A stretch of 64,000 nt of DNA, taken from Heterohyrax brucei (taxonomy: Eukaryota > Chordata > Mammalia > Hyracoidea > Procaviidae). Shown here piece by piece: positions 58,401 to 64,000 of the stretch (the stretch's first letter is position 1; every line of letters starts with the position of its first letter). A model generated the notes under the pieces. It was given only the letters and a program-made list of their open reading frames with translations. It searched no databases and was not told the origin of the DNA. The stretch spans positions 23,665,501 to 23,729,500 of the forward strand of contig CM053140.1 of NCBI GenBank assembly GCA_028571685.1, read 5' to 3'. The translations under genes and the position numbers were made by a program.

Positions 58401-61400
58401 TCACCCATCAACATCCTGCAGGAGTTGCTGGCCACCTCAGCAGTCGAACAGCCCCCCAGCCCCCTGGGCCACGAGCCTGGGGGACCACCTGGTGCCTATC
58501 TCACCTCCCGTCGGCCCCGCTTACCTCTCACAGTACCCTTCCCGTGGGCCGAGGACCCTGGACCAGTCTACGGAGATGGTAAAGGGAGGGGGTTGGAAGG
58601 GGATGTGTGGCAATTTCTGGGGGCCCCGGGAAACAGAGCGTGGGGGAGCATCACTCCATCTTCCTGGAAACTCTATGAATTGCTTTACAAAGCACATTCA
58701 CACCGCCCTCACAACCGCCTGCCACGTGGAGCTCATTTCTGCTTTATTCAGGGACTGGCCTGAATCCTGTTCTTCCCTCCTGCTTCCTGACAGTGACCAA
58801 GGAAGCATGTTCTGAGCTCCTCCTGGGCATTTTACCAACACAAACTCCTTTACATCCTCACAACACCCCTAAATGGCAGGTATTATTGAGTTCCATTTTA
58901 CAGATGAGGAAACTGAAGCACAGAGGGTTTGATAACTTGCCTGATCTCCATAGTGCAGGTGGGCTTTGAAGCCAGACAGCTGGGCTCCAGAATCGATGCT
59001 CTTAATGACAGTTTGTATCTAGGGCCAAAAAGAAAAAGGTACTGTTGAATCAGTTTTGACTTATGGTGACCCAAGGCTTTGCAGTGGCTAAGTTTTTGGA
59101 AGGAGATCGCCAGGGTCTTTCTTGTGAGGTGCTGTTGGGTAGAGCTGAACTGCCAACTTTTTAGTTATCAACTGAGTGCTTACTATTTGCATCACCCAGA
59201 GACTCCCGTGTGTAGAGCAGTGCTGTTCACTAGAATATTCTGAGATGATGAAGATGTTTATCATCCCAAGGTTGTCACCACAACAGGTGTGACTGCTGAG
59301 CACTTGAAATGAGGCTGATACTAGGCTAGTGGCTACCCTACTGGACAGGGCAGATCTATCATGTAGAATCAATGACTCCTAACATTTTTGGTAGCACTGA
59401 TGATCCCTTCCATTAATCAAGCAATGCTGTATGTTGAGATTTTGACCCGTATCGTCTCATTTATGCCTCAGAATAATTCTGTGGGGGGAAGGGGTCATTG
59501 TGACGAAATTTTACAGATAAGGAAATAGAGGGTCATCTGCTTTGTGTGGCCACGTAGCAGGAGGGCTGGATTTATGAAAAACATCACATTGGATGGTCTC
59601 CTTGGTGGACATAGGTTTGGGAAACCACAGTACTGCTTGGTTGAGGTGTCCAGCACTGGGCACCATGGGGGAAGTGGACAACGTGAAGGATCTAGCCCTA
59701 GGAAAGCCTGACTGAACCTTTACTGAACCTTGGGGTGTGCATAGGGTGTGGGCTTTGTTGTTGGTTGCCCTTGACTTAGCTCCAACTGAAGGCTACCCAA
59801 TGTCTGCAGAGTAGAATGGCGCTCCATAGGTTTTCCAAGGCTGTGTGTGACCTTTCTGAAGCAGATCACCAGGCCAGTCTTCTGAGATGCCTCTGGTAGT
59901 TTCAAACAGCCAACCTTCTGGTTAGCAGTTGAGCGCTTAACCATTTGTACCACTCAGGGTCTCCCAGTGGTCTTAGAGGCATGAGATTAGCCAAGGGCTG
60001 GTTGGGGCTCCCCTCTGTGTTTCCCCTAACTGCAGTTTTCAGAGTGCTGTACTCTGGGCTTGGCTGGATTCATCTGATGCAAGTCCTCTTATCCCTGAAA
60101 GGCATTCAGGGTCTGCAATGGGGAAGATGGGCTATCAGAGCCCCCTGTCTGCCTTTGACAAGAAGTAAATTGAGGTCGCACCTTGGGGACAGACAGAGTA
60201 AGGACCGTGGCCTCAGGCAGCTTGCCTCTGCTAAAGGTTGTCCCCTGGGTGTTCAGCGCACACTTCTGTCTTGTTTTGCAGTGTCTCTGGGTTAACTGAG
60301 AGGCGGAGCTGGCTCTGGGGATGGCTAGGGACACAGCCAGTGGTGTGTTGGCTCCAGCCCTGCCCCTTCTTTCTCCATCACCCCAGCAGAGGTGTGCCAG
60401 CCCTAGATATCAGGTTCACACTCCTCACTGCACATCCAGGCCAGGCAACTGAAATAAGGAACATGTGTCCAGCAGCTGAGTCATTTCTGCCAGAGGGCCA
60501 GTGTGACAGGCCATTGGGATGTGAGGGGTCTACAGATGGGAGGTGGGGTTGGCACTGTCCTGACATTATTCTTGGGAAGGAGGTGGGGTTGGTGTTGTCC
60601 TGGAGTTATTCTTGGGAAGGAGGGCTGTGACCACCCTTTCAGTGGACACTTGGGGGATGGGTGCATAGAGATACTGAAGGAGTTACCTGAAGGGAGGATG
60701 GCCAAGACTAGGGACCAAGCCTGGGCAACCCCATGTGCGCTGTTCTTAGAAGCCTCCCCTTCTTTCTAAGAGGTGCGTGTGGGCGGGCGAGAGTGTCCGG
60801 TCGGGGGCGGAGCAAAGGTCAAATTCTGGCCCCACCCAACTGTCAAGTCACCTCGGGTATCTGAGGGTCGCCAGTTTAGTGTTGCTGGGAGGGACGAGGA
60901 GTGCTTAGAAGGCGATGCCGGCTTTAAGGGAGTTTCCAGGACTGGACAGCTCCGTCGGGGGACAGTTGGTTCCGGTATTATGTTGAAGGGACTGTCATGA
61001 CTAGGATCGGGCATCTTTCAGGTTCCCCGGACTGGAGGAGTAGACTTCATGAAAGGGAGTGGTCCCACCGGCCCGTAGGGGCTCCAGGGATCTGGATGCT
61101 GTTACGGACAGTACGTGGGGCGGGGGATTCCCATCTCAGCCTGAGGATGCGGGGGGAAGGAGCGGTCCCGCTTCGTCAGGGATTGGCAGCTAAGCAGTCA
61201 ACCGGTCCCAAGAGCGACTTCACAGGGCCAGAACCAGAGTTCCACTCGCGGCGCTCGGCGCTCGGCCGGCCGACCTGGGCGCGCCCCGGGGGGCGGGGCG
61301 GAGCGGAGCGGACTCTGCGTTGGCGGTGCTCGGCGCTCTGCTGCTCCCGCCTGAGGCGGCCGGCCCGCGTGCGCCGGTGCCAAGATGGCCGCCTCCACCG

Positions 61401-64000
61401 CCCAGTGCCGAGTGACAAAAGCGGAGAGCAAGGCGGCGGCGGGGCCGCGCGCGGGGGGCACCCGGGAGCGTGCGCCCGCGGGGGCCTCTCCGCCCAGCCC
61501 CCCGAGCCCGGGTCCTACCGTTCCCCCTGCGCCGCCGCCGCCGCCGCCGCCCCCACCCCTGCCGCCGCCGCCGCCGCCGCGGGACGGGCCCAAGGCCGAG
61601 CCGGAGTCTGGGCCCGTGCCGGCGCCCGCGCCCGGTAAGAGCTTGCGCGGGGAGGATGGGGAAGTAAAGTCCGCAGTCCTCCGGGCCCTGCCGCCACCCG
61701 GCGTTCTGTCTATGGGACCCCCACTGCTCCCGGCCTTCCAGTCGCGCGGGCGCCGGGCCTCCTGTCGCCGGTCGCCGGGCGCCGACCTCGGAAACACTCC
61801 CCGTCGCCGTTCTGAGAACTCTCGCCCGCTCTGACAGACATCCCTTTTCCCCTTGGAGCCCCAAGAGCGGCCTCGCCACGATCCTGGGCTCCTTGGCTGT
61901 GGAAACTCACCCTCAGCCTGCCACCTCGGCCCTGTTGCGATCCCTGTCCCATCTGACAGACGCGCTCATCCCAGCGGGAGACTTTGACGAAGTCCTCTGT
62001 AGCCTCCGCTCCGATCTGTCTTCTCCTTGCTCTTTCCTGTAGGACTCGTATTGAACAGGGAACCTGCTAGGCCCCTTGCCATGTTTTATCATTGTCCGTG
62101 GTCCATCTGACACACAGACCGTTCATCCTCGAACTCTACTCTTGAGGCTCGCCAGATCTAATCCATTCCTTAAATTAGACCGTGCAAATGCACCCTCGAT
62201 TCTCCTTCACACACCCCTCACCCCAGGAAGCTCCCAGTTGTCTCGAAACTTCCCACAAAGTTCTGAGCGCCCTGCTCTATCTATGCTTAGTCAGAGTCTG
62301 GCTGGTCCAGGCTCACGGTTCTCTCTGTACCTCACTTGGGGCTCAGCTTGTAATAGGGGACCACCTCCAACCCCCGCCGTCTGCAGACACAGCTCTTGCT
62401 GCCTTTTCTAGTGGAGATTCCCTTTGTGCTCTGCTCCCCATGTCACCTCTGATCTCTGGCCCTCCTCTTCCCTTGCCCTGGCTGTACCTCTCAAGACTGA
62501 CGTCTTCCCTGCTCCCAGCCAAGTTCTGTCTTGACACCCCATGAAAAGCATCTCAGCTCAGGGTAGCACTGCCTGTCCTGGCCTGTGTGCCTTCTGTGGG
62601 TAGAAGTTGCCTCTGCCTGTGCTGTCAGTGGGTAGTCACGATGCCCCTCCATTACATTAGTGCTGGGAGTGATGGGTGGGGTCCTGACTTTCTTCAAGGA
62701 TGAGTATAAAGGGACCCCCTCAGTCCTAGACTCCAGGCTGGCCTGGGCTGAGCCTGTCTCCCTAACCCTGCAGGCCTCGCTTCTGAAGAGAATGCAGTGG
62801 TGGCCATGGATCTGGGTTCCCCCTTGCTCCCCAAGAAGAGCCTGCCTGTCCCTGGGCCCCTGGAGCAAGTGGCCAATCGACTGAGTAGCAAAGTGGCTGC
62901 AGAGGTTCCCCATAGCAGCAAGCAGGAACTGCCAGACCTTAAGGGTGAGTTGCCCAGGCAGGAGGCAGGGCAGGGTGCTAGTCACACTCACAGGGGTGCT
63001 CTGGGGCTTGGGCATTAGAGCCTGGGTATCCTCAGCTTTCTCTCTGGCCCCTTGAGGCCCCACAGGGTGGGTGCCCAGAGGGCATTGTGGTCAGGAGCTT
63101 GTGCTCAAACCTGGTCATTTGCTGAGTTTGTCCTCTTTGTTCAGTTTTGTGCAATCTTCCATAAGATGCTGATCTGTCCATCTGTTTTGTCCTTAGGCTG
63201 TTATTGCTAGTGACAGATATTGTTCTAGACTTGAGGGTTACCGTGTGAGCAAACCAGACTTGGTTTTGGCCCTTGGGGTCATTCAAGTTGGTGCGGTGGA
63301 GATGCAGCTAGGCAGGGGTGAGGTCTCTGCAGGAGAGTACAGGGACCACCAGAACTGGCTTACCATCCCAGCACAGGGTGCAGAAGCTGAACTGCCAGGA
63401 TGTGGAGGGTGGACTAGTGAATCTGAGTATGTGTGGAACTTGTTACCAGGATCCTTGGGTATTGGAGATCTGAAAGGGGTCCCACTGGCCAGACACGGTG
63501 GGCTTCTTCCTGCCACACAACTTTTCCCCTCTCTGACACTCAGTTTCCTTATTTGTAAATTGGGCAAGCTTATTCCCACCTCATTATGGTGATTGTATGG
63601 AAAAAGGAAATCTGACAGAATTGAAACTCTTGTAGGGTCCCTGGGGTCAATAGGGCTGAGGAGTGGGTATGGGTACACAAGGCCCGGGTAGCTTCACTGC
63701 TTGCCTTCGGGGTCTCTGTCTTGCTCTCCAGCCCAGAGCCTGACCACCTGTGAAGTGTGTGGTGCCTGCTTTGAGACTCGAAAGGGCCTGTCGAGCCACG
63801 CACGCTCCCATCTGCGGCAGCTGGGGGTAGCTGAGTCGGAAAGCAGCGGTGCCCCCATTGACCTCCTCTATGAGCTCGTCAAGCAGAAGGGCCTGCCCGA
63901 TGTGCCCCTTGGGCTGCCCCCAGGCCTGGCCAAGAAGTCCAGCTCACCGAAGGAGATGGTTGCTGGAGGCCCTCGGCCTGGCCTCCTTACCCTGGCCAAG
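46242..64000 (+). CDS. WIZ: WIZ, widely interspaced zinc finger protein (5' part of long isoform; runs off window)
   Basis: WIZ is a nuclear C2H2 zinc-finger protein that binds the G9a/GLP (EHMT2/EHMT1) histone H3K9 methyltransferases and links them to CtBP and chromatin. Coding exons seen: 46242-46449, 51862-51934, 54346-56480, 58261-58578, an optional 62774-62944, and 63732 to the window edge. Without the optional exon this gives 1001 codons in frame. C2H2 fingers start near residues 309, 346, 395, 461, 751, 819 and 918, widely spaced as the name says. An acidic run (SPDEDEDDDEEP) precedes finger 1. Fingers 6 and 7 end in the shared SSHAR.H motif. The last finger is followed by APIDLLYELVKQKG, and finger 6 by SPINILQELLATSA, a repeated finger-plus-helix module. 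The 3' part of the gene lies outside the window. Confidence 0.94.
47000..47160 (+). repeat. L2-type repeat
   Basis: GAGCACCTACTGTGTGCCAG and GGCTGACACTCTAGTGGGGA are typical of L2, in WIZ intron 2. Confidence 0.7.
47465..47720 (-). repeat. MIR
   Basis: TTTTACCCATGTTAGAGATG and GGTAACTGAGGCCCTGAG are the reverse MIR core, in WIZ intron 2. Confidence 0.65.
48956..49303 (-). repeat. tRNA-Gly-headed SINE with RTE-like tail
   Basis: On the minus strand the head (49303-49233) reads GTCCAGTGGTAGAATTCTCA and ends CCTGGCCAATG, closely following glycine tRNA (GCC) with A and B boxes. The body (TTTCAGTAGAGCATCTAGAT) resembles the RTE 5' UTR. The tail (GTATGGGGTCACTGGGAATC) resembles the RTE 3' end. 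About 348 bases. Confidence 0.8.
49998..50200 (-). repeat. AfroSINE, long form
   Basis: ACCATCAAGTCAGCTCTGGC to GTTCACACCACTCAAGC, in WIZ intron 2. Confidence 0.85.
50456..50662 (-). repeat. AfroSINE, long form
   Basis: GTTGTTAGTGGCCATCAAGT to TGCACCACTTAGGGACACC, in WIZ intron 2. Confidence 0.88.
51862..51934 (+). CDS. WIZ: WIZ coding exon 3 (small)
   Basis: A 73-base exon between the acceptor CTCTGTTGCAG (ends 51861) and the donor GTGAGT (51935). In frame it reads DGQPHPGLSEALPCATSATH and RISS, which matches the mouse and human long isoforms as I remember them. Its phases (1 in, 2 out) link exon 2 to exon 4 exactly. Confidence 0.85.
52385..52770 (+). repeat. AfroSINE interrupted by a second, reverse AfroSINE
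   Basis: The outer plus-strand copy is 52385-52499 (ending CTGCTTCCATAAAGATCG) and 52688-52770 (AAAAACCCTATAAACCAGTT onward). The inner reverse copy is 52500-52687 (TTGTTAGTTGCTGTCAAGCT to GGTGCCACCCAGCC). It sits at the same internal position as in 7130-7562. Confidence 0.85.
52918..53132 (-). repeat. AfroSINE, long form
   Basis: AGCTGGTTGGCATCAACTCC to CACTACCCAGGGACTCTC, in WIZ intron 3. Confidence 0.9.
53945..54144 (-). repeat. AfroSINE, long form
   Basis: GCAAGTTGCCACTGAGACAT to TGCCACCCAGGGACTTCC, ending about 200 bases before WIZ exon 4. A plus-strand fragment (GGAAAACCCTATGGAGCAGT) follows at about 54168-54215. Confidence 0.88.
54346..56480 (+). CDS. WIZ: WIZ coding exon 4 (five zinc fingers)
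   Basis: The acceptor CTTCCTTGCAG ends at 54345 and the donor is GTAGGG at 56481. It opens with CCWDGGSLDFQPGS and carries SEVATQTWTVNSEASVERLQ and the acidic run. The fingers are CIECSIYF, CSECGWAF, CPKCVFGT, CGFCGFPA and CPYCPDRF, and it ends FSFQKKKKK. A start further upstream is not needed: the small exon 3 supplies the frame. If exon 3 were skipped, the exon 4 acceptor would shift the frame, so another acceptor (54380) would be required. Confidence 0.93.
56610..56814 (-). repeat. AfroSINE, long form (first of a tandem pair)
   Basis: TTGATTCTGACTGACGGTAA to CACCACCCAGGGACTCC, in WIZ intron 4, directly followed by a second copy. Confidence 0.92.
56815..57020 (-). repeat. AfroSINE, long form (second of a tandem pair)
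   Basis: CAACCAGTTGCCATTCAGTC to GTGCCACCCAGGGACTCC, in the same orientation as its neighbour with no spacer. Confidence 0.92.
57730..57942 (-). repeat. AfroSINE, long form
   Basis: TTTTACTGCCAGTTGCCACT to GTACCATGCAGGGCCTCC, in WIZ intron 4. Confidence 0.88.
58261..58578 (+). CDS. WIZ: WIZ coding exon 5 (finger 6)
   Basis: The acceptor CCCTCCACAG ends at 58260 and the donor is GTAAAG at 58579. It encodes VANFDPGTFSLMRCDFCGAG, finger 6 with SSHARAH, and SPINILQELLATSA, and ends WAEDPGPVYGD. Human has two extra residues before WAEDP. Confidence 0.93.
58830..59015 (-). repeat. MIR
   Basis: CCATTTTACAGATGAGGAAA and CACAGAGGGTTTGATAACTT form the reverse MIR core. Confidence 0.8.
59033..59207 (-). 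repeat. AfroSINE, long form, decayed
   Basis: GTTGAATCAGTTTTGACTTA to TTTGCATCACCCAGAGACTCC, in WIZ intron 5. Confidence 0.85.
59213..59375. mobile_element. MER5A-type hAT relic
   Basis: GCTGTTCACTAGAATATTCT, CTGAGCACTTGAAATGAGGC and CTAGTGGCTACCCTACTGGA are the MER5A pattern. Confidence 0.75.
59755..59966 (-). repeat. AfroSINE, long form
   Basis: TTGTTGTTGGTTGCCCTTGA to TTGTACCACTCAGGGTCTCC, in WIZ intron 5. Confidence 0.9.
60538..60628. repeat. Two-copy tandem duplication
   Basis: AGGTGGGGTTGGCACTGTCC...ATTCTTGGGAAGG is followed at once by AGGTGGGGTTGGTGTTGTCC...ATTCTTGGGAAGG, with units of about 42 bases and few differences. Confidence 0.85.
61240..61384 (+). promoter_or_regulatory. WIZ: WIZ internal CpG-island promoter with YY1-type site at the start codon
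   Basis: A second CpG island sits inside the gene, with GC boxes (GGGGCGGGGCGG at about 61291) and GC-rich 5' UTR-like sequence. The motif CAAGATGGCCGCC at 61382-61394 is a YY1-type element that contains the start codon of the alternative exon. This arrangement is known for many short-5'UTR CpG promoters. Use as a promoter is inferred. Confidence 0.65.
61385..61634 (+). CDS. WIZ: WIZ alternative first coding exon (short isoforms)
   Basis: The open frame from ATG 61385 reads MAASTAQCRVTKAESKAAAG, then a polyproline tract encoded by a GCC repeat, and ends PVPAPAPG at a GTAAGA donor (61635). It ends in phase 1, which fits both exon 62774 and exon 63732. I recognise the next exon from human short isoforms, but not this N-terminus itself, so its sequence conservation is open. 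Confidence 0.7.
61531..61580 (+). repeat. GCC trinucleotide repeat coding polyproline
   Basis: Two runs of GCC units separated by a short CCCACCC interruption, inside the WIZ alternative first exon. They read as proline with a single leucine. Such tracts vary in length between individuals. Confidence 0.85.
62774..62944 (+). CDS. WIZ: WIZ cassette exon of short isoforms
   Basis: The acceptor AACCCTGCAG ends at 62773 and the donor is GTGAGT at 62945. Its 171 bases (57 codons, phase 1-1) can be skipped without changing frame. It encodes GLASEENAVVAMDLGSPLLP, then KKSLPVPGPLEQVANRLSS and KQELPDLK, the N-terminus I recall for the short human isoform. Confidence 0.88.
63732..64000 (+). CDS. WIZ: WIZ exon with finger 7 (cut by window edge)
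   Basis: The acceptor TTGCTCTCCAG ends at 63731 and the frame is open to the last base. It encodes AQSLTTCEVCGACFETRKG, SSHARSHLRQLGVAESESSG, APIDLLYELVKQKG and GLPPGLAKKSS. No donor is seen, so the exon continues beyond the window. Confidence 0.93.

Noticed and set aside
61198-61879. Open frames of about 200 codons on the minus strand
   Set aside because: They are shadows of the second WIZ CpG island and of the GCC repeat on the opposite strand.

Overview
This is nuclear DNA from a placental mammal, almost certainly an afrotherian and probably a paenungulate (elephant, hyrax or sea cow). Two things show it. Three genes with mammalian exon structure lie in one row on the + strand: PGLYRP2, RASAL3 and WIZ. 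This is the block I know from human chromosome 19p13.12. The space around them is filled with AfroSINE copies, both the long form and a short form with an internal deletion, and with RTE retroposons whose 3' tails resemble the SINE tails. These repeats are hallmarks of Afrotheria. The species call is inference from repeats; I could not run a search.

Layout. 1-9.6 kb: gene-free and repeat-rich, with L1 3' ends, AfroSINEs, two internally deleted RTE copies facing each other, an old L1 and a hAT element. 9.7-15.2 kb: PGLYRP2, five coding exons, 538 residues predicted, with the zinc amidase residues intact. 15.6-30.5 kb: an intergenic transposon graveyard. It holds a near-complete 7.15-kb L1 with broken ORFs that split an older repeat, an antisense L1 that contains an RTE flanked by a 9-bp duplication, and many SINEs. 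30.6-42.2 kb: RASAL3, 17 coding exons, 1011 residues predicted, the length I recall for the human protein. 42.5-43.9 kb: a degenerate TGGA tetranucleotide tract. 44.2-64.0 kb: the 5' part of WIZ, from a CpG-island promoter through seven zinc fingers. A second CpG-island promoter at 61.2-61.6 kb gives an alternative N-terminus, and the gene runs off the right edge.

The three genes do not form a pathway. PGLYRP2 is a secreted amidase that cleaves bacterial peptidoglycan. RASAL3 is a cytosolic Ras GTPase-activating protein of blood cells. WIZ is a nuclear zinc-finger partner of the G9a/GLP histone methyltransferases. Their shared order and strand reflect conserved synteny.

All exon borders were placed by reading GT/AG splice sites, keeping codon phase, and comparing with the human and mouse proteins from memory. 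No splice-prediction or alignment program was used. I saw no sign of a novel enzymatic or defence system. The best second-look signals are in the repeats (recurrent nested SINE insertion at one internal site, a propagating deletion derivative of RTE, a tRNA-Gly-headed SINE with an RTE-like tail) and in the degenerate GGTCA/TGACC arrays inside RASAL3 introns.
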